NCBI RefSeq assembly: GCF_900143625.1
Contig: NZ_FRFF01000196.1
Coordinates: forward strand, 1 to 64,000
Source of the DNA: Nocardiopsis sp. JB363
GTDB lineage: Bacteria; Actinomycetota; Actinomycetes; Streptosporangiales; Streptosporangiaceae
Direction: 5' to 3'
Length of the DNA stretch: 64,000 bases
Under the pieces are notes generated by a model, which saw nothing but the letters and a program-made list of their open reading frames with translations, had not been told where the DNA came from and did not search any database. Positions 49,289-58,825 of the stretch are shown here, in pieces (positions within the stretch are counted from its first letter, which is position 1; each line of letters opens with the position of its first letter). The translations under genes and the position numbers were made by a program.

Positions 49289-51046
49289 ATGACCCCCGAC
49301 CCCCACACCGGTCTCACGCTGCGTGGCCGTGTGCTCATCGGTGACCGTCTTCGAGGAGACGGAACGGTGTCCGTCTACTCCGGTACCGAAGCCGACCAGC
49401 CCGTCACGGTGACCCTTCTCGACCCCGAGGTCGCCGCCGACCACGCGAGTATGCAGGCCTTCCTCGGCCGCGCGCGGTCCCTCGCCCGCGTCGACGCCCC
49501 CGGTCTGGCCCGGATCCTGGAAGAGGGCGTCGACGACGACCTCGTGTACACGGTCACCGAACACCTCCCCGGCCAGACCGTCGCCCAGGTGCTCGAAGGG
49601 GGAGAGCGGGGGCTGCGGTACGCGCCGCACGCCGCCTTGACGATCGTCACCGGCGTGCTCACCGCGCTCAACGAGGCCCACGACCAAGGCGTCGTCCACG
49701 GCGGGCTCGGCCCGCGGAGCGTGGTCCTGGACGGCGAGGGCCGGGTGACGGTCACCGGCTTCCGGATGCTCGGCATCGAGGGGGTCACCCCGCGCACCGA
49801 CGTCCACGCCGTCGGCAGCCTGCTCCACACCCTGCTGACGGGTTCGCACCGGTTCGACGACGACACCGTGCCGTCCCCTTCCTCCTTGGTCCCCGGCCTG
49901 TCACCGGAACTGGACCGGCTCGTCGCCGACGCGACCGAGTCCAACCCGAGGAATCGGCCACGCGACGCCGGCCAATACCTCGCCATGGTCGAACAGGTCG
50001 CGCGGTCCCTTCCCGGAGCGGACGGCGACGCGGGTCCGGGCACGGAGCCGATCCCGGTGATCGACGCCGAGGCGGAGTCCACGGGGAAACGCCCCGTGCC
50101 CCTGTGGCGTCGGGCTCCCTTCCTCGTGATCGCGGGTGTCCTGGCCCTGGTGCTCGTCGCCGCCGGCTGGGCCCTGGCGCCCGACGACACCGCCGAACTT
50201 CCCGATCTCGTCGGCTACACCACCGAGATGGCCGAGGTGGAGCTCGAAGCCCTGGAACTGGGGTTGGCGTACTCCTACGACGAGACCTACAGCGACGATG
50301 CCCAACCGGGCGAGGTCGCGGCGACCGACCCCGCCTCCGGGGCGGAACTGCGCGAGGGCGACGCGGTCCTACTGTCGTTGTCCATCGGGGCGAGGTACGT
50401 GGAGGTGCCCGACGTGGTGGGCGGTACCGAGGCGGAGGCCCGCGACCTCCTGCGGGACACCGGCTTCAGCGAGATCGAGGTGGTCCAGGAACACTCGGCC
50501 GACCACGACCCCGGCACCGTCCTGTCCACCACCCCCGAGGTGGGAGAGGACGGCGACCGCGAGGAAGGGATCACTCTCCACGTCAGCGAAGGGGTCATCG
50601 TGCCCACCCTGACCGACATGACGCGGGACGAGGCGTCCGCCGCCCTCGAATCACTGGAACTGACCGCCGTCCTGGTGGAGGCGTCCAGCGAGACCGTCAC
50701 CGAGGGGTGGGTCGCCGCCCAGAACCCGGAACCCGGAACGGTCATCCCCGATGACGGCGAGGTCACCCTCACCGTTTCCACCGGTCCGGAAGAGGTCGAG
50801 GAACCGGAGGATGAGGAGACCGAGGACGAGGCGGCCGACCCCGACCCGGAAGAGGACCCGGCCGAGGAGGAACCGGAGGCACCCGCCGAGTGCTCCGCCC
50901 AGGCCTGGGACTCGGGCTCCACCTATGACTCCGGTGACCGTGTCCAGTACGAAGGGCGCGTGTACGAGGCCCGACGGTGGACCGTGGCCCTCCCCCCGAA
51001 CGTCGGCGGTGAGTGGGGCGCCTGGTCCGACCAAGGCCCCTGCTGA
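49289..51046 (+). CDS. PASTA-domain pseudokinase with C-terminal chitin-binding-like module
   Basis: 585 residues. The N-terminal 250 residues follow a PknB-type Ser/Thr kinase, but every catalytic element is lost. The ATP-site Lys is absent (VTVTLL), the HRDLKPxN loop is HGGLGPRS, and DFG is GFR. A transmembrane helix (FLVIAGVLALVLVAAGWAL, about 275-293) leads to three extracellular PASTA repeats (LPDLVGYT..., VPDVVGGT..., VPTLTDMT...), then an acidic Glu/Pro/Asp linker. The final 45 residues resemble a CBM5/12 module (WDSGSTYDSGDRVQYEGRVY...W...PC). PASTA domains bind muropeptides or peptidoglycan. It probably serves as a wall sensor or scaffold without phosphotransfer. Confidence 0.85.
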   Translation: MTPDPHTGLTLRGRVLIGDRLRGDGTVSVYSGTEADQPVTVTLLDPEVAADHASMQAFLGRARSLARVDAPGLARILEEGVDDDLVYTVTEHLPGQTVAQVLEGGERGLRYAPHAALTIVTGVLTALNEAHDQGVVHGGLGPRSVVLDGEGRVTVTGFRMLGIEGVTPRTDVHAVGSLLHTLLTGSHRFDDDTVPSPSSLVPGLSPELDRLVADATESNPRNRPRDAGQYLAMVEQVARSLPGADGDAGPGTEPIPVIDAEAESTGKRPVPLWRRAPFLVIAGVLALVLVAAGWALAPDDTAELPDLVGYTTEMAEVELEALELGLAYSYDETYSDDAQPGEVAATDPASGAELREGDAVLLSLSIGARYVEVPDVVGGTEAEARDLLRDTGFSEIEVVQEHSADHDPGTVLSTTPEVGEDGDREEGITLHVSEGVIVPTLTDMTRDEASAALESLELTAVLVEASSETVTEGWVAAQNPEPGTVIPDDGEVTLTVSTGPEEVEEPEDEETEDEAADPDPEEDPAEEEPEAPAECSAQAWDSGSTYDSGDRVQYEGRVYEARRWTVALPPNVGGEWGAWSDQGPC

Positions 51047-51095
51047 TCGGTAACGCCCGCACCCCCTCCGAAGGGGACTTCGGCTCTGTGGGCGA

Positions 51096-51137
51096 TCGCT
51101 ACATCGGTTCGCGACCGAATGTATGCCTTCGCTACAT
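51096..51137. promoter_or_regulatory. repeated site upstream of the Liv-type operon
   Basis: TCGCTACAT occurs at 51096-51104 and 51129-51137, spaced exactly 33 bp (three helical turns), with the dyad TCGGTTCGCGACCGA (51104-51118) between. It is about 100 bp before the substrate-binding protein start, so it is a candidate operator, perhaps for the PucR-type regulator. Confidence 0.45.
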
Positions 51138-51234
51138 GTGAAACCGATCACCACGGATCTAACTTCGGGATGGCACCCCCCTCCCCCGGTGGGTCGCGCC
51201 GCGACCAACGGCGGGTGCCGACTGGAGGAAGAAC

Positions 51235-52410
51235 ATGCGAAAGACCCCTCTGGCCGCCGGAGCCCTCGCGGCCACGCTCGCCATGACCGCCTGCGGCAGT
51301 CCCGGCGACGCCGCGGGAACCGACGGCGAAGGGCCGATCAAGGTCGGCATCGTCTATTCGTCGACCGGGCCGTTGGCCACCTACGGCGAGCAGTACCGGC
51401 AGGGCTTCGAGGCCGGACTCGACCACGCCACCAACGACACCCGGGAGATCGAGGGACGGGAGATCGAGGTCTCCTACCTGGACGACGCCGGCGAACCGGA
51501 CAAGGCCGTATCCGCGGCCCGCGAACTGATCGGCGAGGGGCACGGCATCATCGCCGGATCCACCGCCTCCGGCATCGCCGTGCAGGTCGCTCCCCTGGCC
51601 GAACAGAACGACGTCCTGTTCATCTCCGGAGCCGCCGCCACCGACGCCGTGACCGGGATCAACGACAACACCTTCCGCTCCGGCCGGCAGACCTACCAGG
51701 ACATCCTCGCCGCCGCCAGCTTCATGGACGACCCCGAGGGCTCCGACGTCGTCGTCTTCGCCCAACAGAACGCCTTCGGTCAGGACAACGTCGGCGCCGC
51801 GACCGAGGTGCTCGAAGCCGAGGGCGCCAACGTCGACAGCGTCCTCGCCCCGCCGGACAGCACCGACCTCACCCCCTTCGCCGAGCAGGTCAACCAGGCC
51901 GACCCCGACCTCGTCTTCGTCGCCTGGGCGGGCGAGACCGCCTCCGCCATGTGGCAGTCCCTCGACCAGCAGGGCATCCTCGACTCCACCGAGGTCGTCA
52001 CCGGGCTCGACATCAAACCCTCCTACCCGATCTTCGGTGCGGCGGGCGACCGCATCTCCTTCCTGTCCCACTACTTCGACGGGGCGTCCGAAACCGAGAT
52101 CGCGCAGATCCTCAAGGAGACCATCGAGGCCGACGGCGGAGAGGTCGACCTGTTCACCCCCGACGGCTTCACCGCCGCACAGATGGTCGTGCGGGCCGCC
52201 ACCGCCGGCGACGAGACCGCCGACCGCGTCGACGCCCTCTCCGGCTGGACCTTCGACGGCGTCAAGGGCGAACTCCACGTCCGCCCCGAGGACCACGCCC
52301 TCATCCAGCCGATGTACCAGGTCGAACTGGTCGGCGAGGGCGACGACGCCCACCCCGAACTCGTCGCGGAGATCCCCGCCGCCGACGTCGAACCCGCGAT
52401 CGCGGAGTAG
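51235..52410 (+). CDS. ABC transporter substrate-binding lipoprotein (LivK-like)
   Basis: A 391-residue Leu/Ile/Val-binding-type periplasmic-fold protein. The lipoprotein signal is MRKTPLAAGALAATLAMTAC with lipidated Cys20. The mature part begins IKVGIVYSSTGPLATYGEQYRQGFEAGLD and has the two-lobe pattern (GIIAGSTASGIAVQVAPLAEQNDVLFISG). ATG 51235 after GGAGGAAG. First gene of a six-gene operon. The ligand class (branched amino acids, urea, aromatic or hydroxy acids) cannot be read from sequence; the neighbourhood favours a short-chain acid. Confidence 0.9.
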   Translation: MRKTPLAAGALAATLAMTACGSPGDAAGTDGEGPIKVGIVYSSTGPLATYGEQYRQGFEAGLDHATNDTREIEGREIEVSYLDDAGEPDKAVSAARELIGEGHGIIAGSTASGIAVQVAPLAEQNDVLFISGAAATDAVTGINDNTFRSGRQTYQDILAAASFMDDPEGSDVVVFAQQNAFGQDNVGAATEVLEAEGANVDSVLAPPDSTDLTPFAEQVNQADPDLVFVAWAGETASAMWQSLDQQGILDSTEVVTGLDIKPSYPIFGAAGDRISFLSHYFDGASETEIAQILKETIEADGGEVDLFTPDGFTAAQMVVRAATAGDETADRVDALSGWTFDGVKGELHVRPEDHALIQPMYQVELVGEGDDAHPELVAEIPAADVEPAIAE

Positions 52411-52412
52411 CC

Positions 52413-53228
52413 ATGACGACCCACACCCCATCGTCGGGCGCGACCTCCGCGCCCGACGGGGGCGCGACCGCGCCCGGCACCACCACGCCCGTCCTCGCCC
52501 TCCAGAACCTGAGCTGGTCCGTGGGCGGCGCCGTCATCGTCGACGACATCACCATGTCCGTCGAGGAAGGCGGGTTCGTGGCCCTCATCGGCCCCAACGG
52601 GGCGGGCAAGACCTCCCTGTTCAACCTGATCAGCGGCCTCACCAAGCCCACGGCCGGCACGATCCGGCTCGCGGGTCGGGACATCGGCCGCCACGCGCCC
52701 CACCGCAGGGCACGCCTGGGCATGGGCCGCACCTTCCAGACCTCCAGCGTCTTCGGCGACCTCACCGTCGGCGCCAACGTCGGCCTGGCCGTTCAGGCCC
52801 GCACGGGGGAGTCCCGCCGCTTCTGGCGTCTGGCCACCCCCGCCGGTGGGGCGGACGCCGCCCGAGTCCTGGACCTGGTCCGACTCTCCCACCGCGTGGA
52901 CTACCTCGCCGGGGACCTCTCCCACGGCGACAAGCGCAAGCTCGAACTCGCCCTGCTCCTGGCCCGCGGCCCCCGGCTCATCCTCCTCGACGAACCCATG
53001 GCCGGGGTCAGCGCCGGTGAGATCGGCGAACTCACCAACGTCATCCAGGACGTGCACCGCGAACAGGGATGCACGGTCCTCATGGTCGAACACCACATGG
53101 AGGTGCTCCTCGACATGGCCGACCGACTGGCCGTCATGCATCACGGCGCCCTTCTCACCTACGCCGACCCCGAGACCGCCATGGCCGACCCCGACGTCCA
53201 GGCCGCCTACCTCGGAGACGGCGCGTGA
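52413..53228 (+). CDS. LivG-type ABC ATPase
   Basis: 271 residues. A Ser/Thr/Gly-rich N-terminal extension of about 25 residues precedes the ATPase. Walker A is GPNGAGKTS, the Q-loop region GRTFQTSSVF, the signature DLSHGDKRKLELALLLA (LSHGD in place of LSGGQ, as is common in LivG), and Walker B LILLDEPMAGVS. One of two cytoplasmic ATPases of the transporter. The TGA stop overlaps the LivF start. Confidence 0.9.
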   Translation: MTTHTPSSGATSAPDGGATAPGTTTPVLALQNLSWSVGGAVIVDDITMSVEEGGFVALIGPNGAGKTSLFNLISGLTKPTAGTIRLAGRDIGRHAPHRRARLGMGRTFQTSSVFGDLTVGANVGLAVQARTGESRRFWRLATPAGGADAARVLDLVRLSHRVDYLAGDLSHGDKRKLELALLLARGPRLILLDEPMAGVSAGEIGELTNVIQDVHREQGCTVLMVEHHMEVLLDMADRLAVMHHGALLTYADPETAMADPDVQAAYLGDGA

Positions 53229-53974
53229 GCGCGCCCGTACCGCTCCTGGAAGCGGACGACCTGCACGTGTGGATCGAGGGATCGCACATCCTCCAGGGGG
53301 TGTCCTTCGCCGTGCCCGACCACGGCGTCACCTCGGTCCTGGGCCGCAACGGCGTCGGCAAGACCACCACGGTCAAGGCGCTCCTGGGCCTGGTGCCGCG
53401 CACCGGCCGGGTCGTCTTCGACGGCGACGACATCACCGAGCGCCCCACCCACGCCATCGTCACCAAGGGCATCGGCTACGTCCCCGAGGAACGCGGGATC
53501 TTCGCGGCCCTTACCGTCGCCGAGAACCTGCGCCTGGCCGAACGACGCCCGGGCGAACCGCGCTACGGCCTCGTCCACGACCTCTTCCCGGAACTGAGCA
53601 AGAGGGCGAACCAACCGGCGGGCACCCTCTCCGGAGGCCAACAGCAGATGCTCGCCATCGGACGGGCCCTGCTCAACGACAACCGACTGCTCATCGTCGA
53701 CGAACCGACCAAGGGCCTGGCGCCCCGGATCGTCCGTGAGGTCGCCGACGCCGTCGCCACCGCCGCCGAAAGCGTCCCCGTGCTGCTCGTGGAACAGAAC
53801 CTCTCCCTGGTCCGCCGGGTCGCCGACCAGGCCGTGGTGATCGACGCCGGACACGTCATCCACACCGGTTCCGCGTCGGAGCTCCTCGACGACGCCGACC
53901 GCGTCCGCTCCCTCCTCGGCGTGGCACGGACCGCCACCGACGAACCCACCGAGAGCCGGGTGGACACCACATGA
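53225..53974 (+). CDS. LivF-type ABC ATPase
   Basis: 249 residues with Walker A GRNGVGKTTT, the LivF signature GYVPEERGIFAALTVAENL, LSGGQQQMLAIGRAL and Walker B LLIVDEPTKGLAP. GTG 53225 overlaps the previous stop. The stop overlaps the LivH start by four bases (53971-53974), so all transporter genes are coupled. Confidence 0.92.
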   Translation: MSAPVPLLEADDLHVWIEGSHILQGVSFAVPDHGVTSVLGRNGVGKTTTVKALLGLVPRTGRVVFDGDDITERPTHAIVTKGIGYVPEERGIFAALTVAENLRLAERRPGEPRYGLVHDLFPELSKRANQPAGTLSGGQQQMLAIGRALLNDNRLLIVDEPTKGLAPRIVREVADAVATAAESVPVLLVEQNLSLVRRVADQAVVIDAGHVIHTGSASELLDDADRVRSLLGVARTATDEPTESRVDTT

Positions 53975-54870
53975 GCACCGTCGTACTCCTCATCGTCACC
54001 GGGCTCGGACTCGGCGCCCTGTACTTCCTCATCGCCTCGGGCCTGTCCCTGATCTTCGGCCTGATGGACGTCCTCAACTTCGCTCACGGCGCGTTTCTGG
54101 CGATCGGCGCCTACGGCACCTGGTGGGCCGCCGAAAACCTGCCCGGAGCCGGACCGGCCGGGGTGGGATTCCTGCTCGCCATGGTCTTCGGCGTGGCGGC
54201 CGGAACGCTCGCCGCGGTCCTGGTCGAACTGTGCGTCATCCGTCCGCTGTACGGCAGACACCGCGAACAGATCCTCGCCACCGTCGGCCTGAGCCTGGCC
54301 GTCCCCGCCCTCATCCAGGCGATCTGGGGCGCCGACCCGCACACCTTCCCCAAGCCGGAACTGGTGTCGGGCACGCTCCCGCTGCTGGGCGTCAACGTGC
54401 CCAAGGACCGCTACCTGCTGATCCTCGCCGCGATCGTGGTGTTCGTCGCCCTGTGGCTGTTCAACTCCCGCACCCGCTACGGGCTCATCGTCCGCGCCGG
54501 CGTGCAGGACCGCGCCATGGTCACCGCCCTCGGCATCGACGTGCGCAAGTCGTTCACCCTGGTGTTCGCGATCGGCGGGGCCGCCGCCGCGTTGGCCGGA
54601 TCCCTGGGCGGCCTCTACTTCGGCGTGGTCACGCCCACCCAGGGGATGTCGCTGCTGATCTTCGCGTTCATCGTGGTCGTGATCGGTGGCACCACCTCGC
54701 TGACCGGCTGCGCGATCGCCTCGGTGACCGTCGGCCTCATCCAGCAGTTCGCCAACTACTACACCGTCGCGGGCCTCGGCGACATCGCCGTGGTCGCCGT
54801 GCTGGCCGCGGTCCTGCTCACCAGACAGGGCGGTCTGACCGGGAAGAAGTCCGCGGAGAGGGTGGCCTGA
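53971..54870 (+). CDS. LivH-type ABC permease
   Basis: A 299-residue permease with eight or nine hydrophobic segments. Family marks are SLIFGLMDVLNFAHGAFLAIGAY near the N-terminus and the EAA-like loop RAGVQDRAMVTALGIDVRKSFTLVFAIGGAAAALAG. Stop TGA shares a base with the LivM ATG (54870). Confidence 0.92.
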   Translation: MSTVVLLIVTGLGLGALYFLIASGLSLIFGLMDVLNFAHGAFLAIGAYGTWWAAENLPGAGPAGVGFLLAMVFGVAAGTLAAVLVELCVIRPLYGRHREQILATVGLSLAVPALIQAIWGADPHTFPKPELVSGTLPLLGVNVPKDRYLLILAAIVVFVALWLFNSRTRYGLIVRAGVQDRAMVTALGIDVRKSFTLVFAIGGAAAALAGSLGGLYFGVVTPTQGMSLLIFAFIVVVIGGTTSLTGCAIASVTVGLIQQFANYYTVAGLGDIAVVAVLAAVLLTRQGGLTGKKSAERVA

Positions 54871-56003
54871 TGACCGACACCGACACGACCGTCCGCGAGA
54901 GCACCGGTTCCCCGAAGCGGACCGACATCTCCGACGTGCGTCGACGCCGCTCCCTGCCCTGGTGGGCGGTGCCCGCCGTGGTCCTCGTGGTGGCGCTGGC
55001 CCTGCCCTTCTCCACGCTCTACATCCCCGGGCTGTTCGAGGGCGCCCTCAACAGCCCTTCCACCCTGCACCTGCTCGCCCTGTGCCTGGTCTTCGGTGGT
55101 CTGGCCACCAGCTACGACCTGCTCTACGGGCGGGTGGGGCTGCTCTCCTTCGGACACGCCCTCTACTTCGCCTGCGGCGCCTACGTCGCGGCCCTGCTCA
55201 TGTCGGTCCTGGATCTGCCACTGCTGTGGGCGGCGGTGATCGCGGTGACCGGCGGGACCCTCCTGGCCCTGCTGCTCGGCGCGGTTTCGCTGCGGGTCAA
55301 CGGCATCGCGCTGGCCATGGTCACCCTCGCCTTCGCCGAGGCCGGATCCATCCTCATCTCCCGCGACCCCGGCCGCTGGACCGGCGGTGAGGAAGGGCTC
55401 TCCCTCAGCGCCGAGGCCGTACCCGACGCGTTCGTGGGCGTGGTCAACACCGTCAACCTGTACTGGGTGGCCGTCGGCTACCTGGTCGTGGTCCTGGCCG
55501 TGGTGTGGTGGCTGGGCGCCTCGCCCGTGGGACGGGTCTGGCAGGGCATCCGCGCGAACGAACAACGCGTGGCGGTCCTGGGCATCAACCCCTACCCCTA
55601 CAAGCTGGTGGCGTTCACCGTCGGCGGTGGCCTGGCCTCCCTCGGCGGTGTGGCCTACCTTTTGGTCAACGGAGGGGTCACCCCCGGCATCACCACCGCC
55701 GAGTTCACCCTCACCCTCCTGGTGATGGTCGCGCTGGGCGGCGCGGGCACCCGATGGGGTCCTCTCCTCGGCGCGGCCCTGTACACCTACGCCGAGCACC
55801 GACTCCTCCAGTCGGGAGGGGCCTTCGAAGCCCTGCCCGCCTGGATCGGCGCCCCGCTCTCCCAGCCACTGTTCATCCTCGGCACGCTCTTCGTCCTGAT
55901 GGTCTTCTTCTTCCCCGGTGGCCTCGTCGCCCTCCCGGGGAGGATCAGGGCGGCCGTCCGGGACCGGCGCACCGAACGCACACGAAAGGCGGACCCGGCG
56001 TGA
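54870..56003 (+). CDS. LivM-type ABC permease
   Basis: A 377-residue permease. A charged N-terminal extension of about 28 residues is followed by about ten hydrophobic segments, SYDLLYGRVGLLSFGHALYFACGAYVAALL and the loop RVWQGIRANEQRVAVLGINPYPYKLVAFTVGGGLASLGG (cores shown). It forms the transmembrane channel with LivH. The stop overlaps the hydrolase GTG by three bases. Confidence 0.92.
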   Translation: MTDTDTTVRESTGSPKRTDISDVRRRRSLPWWAVPAVVLVVALALPFSTLYIPGLFEGALNSPSTLHLLALCLVFGGLATSYDLLYGRVGLLSFGHALYFACGAYVAALLMSVLDLPLLWAAVIAVTGGTLLALLLGAVSLRVNGIALAMVTLAFAEAGSILISRDPGRWTGGEEGLSLSAEAVPDAFVGVVNTVNLYWVAVGYLVVVLAVVWWLGASPVGRVWQGIRANEQRVAVLGINPYPYKLVAFTVGGGLASLGGVAYLLVNGGVTPGITTAEFTLTLLVMVALGGAGTRWGPLLGAALYTYAEHRLLQSGGAFEALPAWIGAPLSQPLFILGTLFVLMVFFFPGGLVALPGRIRAAVRDRRTERTRKADPA

Positions 56004-56902
56004 CCACACCCTCCCGCATCGACGGGGACGAGCACACCGTCCCCGTCGTCGGGGGCGACCTGGCCGTGACGACCTGGGGCTCCGGCCCCGGGGTCCCGGT
56101 CCTGGCCGTCCACGGCATCACCGCCAACGGCTACTCCTTCGCCCGCACCGCGGCCGAACTCGCGGTGCGCGGGGGACCACCCCTCCTCGCCCCGGACCTG
56201 CGGGGGCGGGGCGCCAGCGGGCACCTGCCCGGACCACACGGTCTGGCCGCCCACACCGACGACCTCATCGCCGTACTCGACGGCTTCGGGGTGCGACGGA
56301 CGGTGGTCGTCGGCCACTCCATGGGCGCGTTCGTCGCCGCGATGCTGGCCGTACGCCGCCCCGACCGGGTGGCCGGGCTGCTCCTGGTGGACGGTGGGTT
56401 CGGCCTGCCCGTGCCGCCCGACACCGACATCGAGGCCGTCATCGGCCCGGCGATGGCACGCCTGCGCATGACCTTCGAGTCCCCCGACGCCTACCGGGAC
56501 TTCTGGAGGGAGCACCCGGCCTTCGTCGGACGCTGGAACGACTGGGTGGACGACTACGTCCTGCGCGACCTCGTCGGCGAACCACCACGACAACGCTCCG
56601 CCTGCGACGAGACGGCCGTACGGGTCGACGGCGCCCAGATCGTGGCCGATCAGGAGGCCCTCGGCGCGATCCATCGTCTGCCCTGCCCGGCCCACCTGCT
56701 GTGGACCGCGCGCGGCCTCATGGACGAGAGCCCCGGCCTGTACACGTCCGAACGGCTCGCCGGGCTTCCTGAATCGGTGCGCACCACGGAGTTGCCCGAC
56801 GACAATCACTACAGTCCGCTGTTCTCCTCAACCGCCGCCCTGGTCGCCGAGCAGATCCACACCCTTGTCGAGGAGACCGTGCAGGTGCAGGGCGAGTTGT
56901 AG
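56000..56902 (+). CDS. alpha/beta hydrolase
   Basis: A 300-residue serine hydrolase with VLAVHGITANGYSF (oxyanion region), the nucleophile Ser107 in VVVGHSMGAF and a final His in PDDNHYSPLF. No signal peptide, so cytoplasmic. Being last in the Liv operon with overlapping start, it probably acts on the imported compound, for example cleaving an ester such as a hydroxybutyrate dimer. Its 3' end overlaps the convergent regulator gene by 75 bases. Confidence 0.88.
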   Translation: MTTPSRIDGDEHTVPVVGGDLAVTTWGSGPGVPVLAVHGITANGYSFARTAAELAVRGGPPLLAPDLRGRGASGHLPGPHGLAAHTDDLIAVLDGFGVRRTVVVGHSMGAFVAAMLAVRRPDRVAGLLLVDGGFGLPVPPDTDIEAVIGPAMARLRMTFESPDAYRDFWREHPAFVGRWNDWVDDYVLRDLVGEPPRQRSACDETAVRVDGAQIVADQEALGAIHRLPCPAHLLWTARGLMDESPGLYTSERLAGLPESVRTTELPDDNHYSPLFSSTAALVAEQIHTLVEETVQVQGEL

Positions 56903-58825
56903 CTCCAACGCGCGGTCGGGGCGCTGCCAGTCCGTTCCGATCAGCTGCCCGATCCGCTCCAGGCGCTGCGCCACCGTGTTCACGTGGATGTGCAGGTCGT
57001 CCTTGGCGCGGGACAGGTTGCCCCCGGCCGCGAAATAGGCCCGCAGGGTCCCCACCAGCAGGGTGCTCCGTCGCTCGTCGTACTCCAACAGCGGTCCCAG
57101 GGTCGCGGAGACGAATCCGGACACGTCCCGGTTCTGGCCCAGCAGCAGACCGGAGAACCCCAGGTCCTCGATGGTGGCGGAGTCACCCTCACGGCCCAAC
57201 GCCCGCAGTGTCTGTAGGCAACGGACCGCTTCGGTGAAAGCGTCGCGGAACGTTCCGAGTCCTTCGGTGGGGCCCGCCAGACCGGCCGTCACCGGCCCGT
57301 TGGCGGCGGTGGACAGCTCCGCGCGCACCCGCCGGCCCGCCTCGGCCGGATCCGACCCCGGAAGCGCCAACACCAGTCGACCACCCCGACTCGTCGCCAG
57401 ACCTCCCGTGGTCTCGGCGACGAACGACGCCGCCGACCGCAACCTCTGCGGATCCGCGCCCACCGACTCGGCCACCACCAGCACGTGCGGTGCGTCCAGG
57501 TCGGCCCGCAACAGCGCCGCCCGCTGACGCAACGACACCGGGTCGCGCGCGGGCACCTCCAACAGCTCGTTGAGCAGGTCGCCGCGGATCCGATGCTCGG
57601 TCTCGCTCACCGAACGTCGGATCAGCAACAGCAGAGCCGTCACCATGGCGGCCCGTTCCAACACCCGTTGATCCGTATCGTCCAACCGCACACCGCGCAG
57701 CACCAACGTGCCCAAGGGTTCGCCGCCCGCCGCCGCGGCCGCCACCCAGGTGTCGTCCACGGCCACCGCGCGGCCACTCGCCAAGGAGGAACGCACCGCA
57801 CCGGCCACCTCGGCGTCCCCCTCCGACAACGGATCACCCCCGGGGGAGGGATCGTTCACCTCGCCCGAAGGCGAGGCGGTCACCGACACCTCCGAGGTCC
57901 GGTCGTGGATACGCACCGAACCTCCCAACACCTCCGCGACCGCGGCCGCGACCTCGCGCACCCCGCCACCACCCAGAACCAGGTCGGTGAACCTGTCGTG
58001 CGCCGCGGCCGAACGCTCCACCGACGCGGTGTGCCGCTGCAACCTCTCGTTGACCGTGTGCAGCTCGTCCAGGGCCCGCCGGGTGTCATCGATCAGGTTC
58101 GCGTTGTCGATCGCGATCGCCGCGTGGGTGGCCAGCGACGACAGCAACGCCACCTCGGAGTGTGCGAAGGGCCGCTCCCGCCGGTTCGCGGCGAACAACA
58201 CCCCCACACCGCGCCCGTTCATCTTCAACGGCACGCCCAGGATCGCCACCAGGCCCTCCTCACGCACCGCGTGGTCGATGTTCTCCGCGTGCTCGAACCG
58301 GGGGTCGGTGAAGTAGTTCGCGGTCACGTACGGAAGCCCGGTGGTGGCCACCAGACCGCCCAACCCCTTGCCCGGGGCCAGCCGCACCTGCTGGAAGACG
58401 GCCGACACCGAACCCGAGGTCACCCGCATGTAGGTGTCCCCCGCCTCCGCGTCGCTCAGGGTCAGATAGGCCACGTCCGTGCTCAACAGGTGCCGGGCCC
58501 GTTCCACGATCGCCTGGAGGACCTGGTCCAGGCTGCGCATCCCCGCCAGGTCGTTGGCCGTCTCGAACAGCGCGCTCAACTCGGACTCGCGTCGTTGCCG
58601 GTCACGCAGTACCGACCGCACCCGCAGCGCCGCGAGTTTGGCCTCCTCCAACGCCGCGACCGTGTTCGCGTCGGCACCGCCCGAACGCGCGCGAAGCACC
58701 GGCCGCTCGTACTCCACGGCCGGTGCGTCACGCAGCAGCAGATCCAGGAAGAACGCCTGGTGCCCGGCGTCCGCCGCGCCGTCCCCGCGAGGGGGTTCCG
58801 GGATCGTGTTCAGCTCGCGCTCCAA
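56828..58825 (-). CDS. GAF and PucR-HTH domain transcriptional regulator
   Basis: 665 residues. A coiled segment (LEEAKLAALRVRSVLRDRQRRESELSALFETAND) leads to a GAF domain (about 95-245: AYLTLSDAEAGDTYMRVTSG...GVPLKMNGRGVGVLFAANR). A second sensory/GGDEF-like PucR region and the C-terminal PucR HTH_30 domain follow (LVGTLRAYFAAGGNLSRAKDDLHIHVNTVAQRLERIGQL). Such regulators activate catabolic operons on binding a small-molecule effector. The first 16 bases overlap the end of the 3-hydroxybutyrate dehydrogenase gene, so the two are cotranscribed; it likely controls this gene and the divergent liv operon. Confidence 0.88.
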   Translation of the reverse strand: MERELNTIPEPPRGDGAADAGHQAFFLDLLLRDAPAVEYERPVLRARSGGADANTVAALEEAKLAALRVRSVLRDRQRRESELSALFETANDLAGMRSLDQVLQAIVERARHLLSTDVAYLTLSDAEAGDTYMRVTSGSVSAVFQQVRLAPGKGLGGLVATTGLPYVTANYFTDPRFEHAENIDHAVREEGLVAILGVPLKMNGRGVGVLFAANRRERPFAHSEVALLSSLATHAAIAIDNANLIDDTRRALDELHTVNERLQRHTASVERSAAAHDRFTDLVLGGGGVREVAAAVAEVLGGSVRIHDRTSEVSVTASPSGEVNDPSPGGDPLSEGDAEVAGAVRSSLASGRAVAVDDTWVAAAAAGGEPLGTLVLRGVRLDDTDQRVLERAAMVTALLLLIRRSVSETEHRIRGDLLNELLEVPARDPVSLRQRAALLRADLDAPHVLVVAESVGADPQRLRSAASFVAETTGGLATSRGGRLVLALPGSDPAEAGRRVRAELSTAANGPVTAGLAGPTEGLGTFRDAFTEAVRCLQTLRALGREGDSATIEDLGFSGLLLGQNRDVSGFVSATLGPLLEYDERRSTLLVGTLRAYFAAGGNLSRAKDDLHIHVNTVAQRLERIGQLIGTDWQRPDRALELQLALHLHGLLDKGVDLLGDQGGG

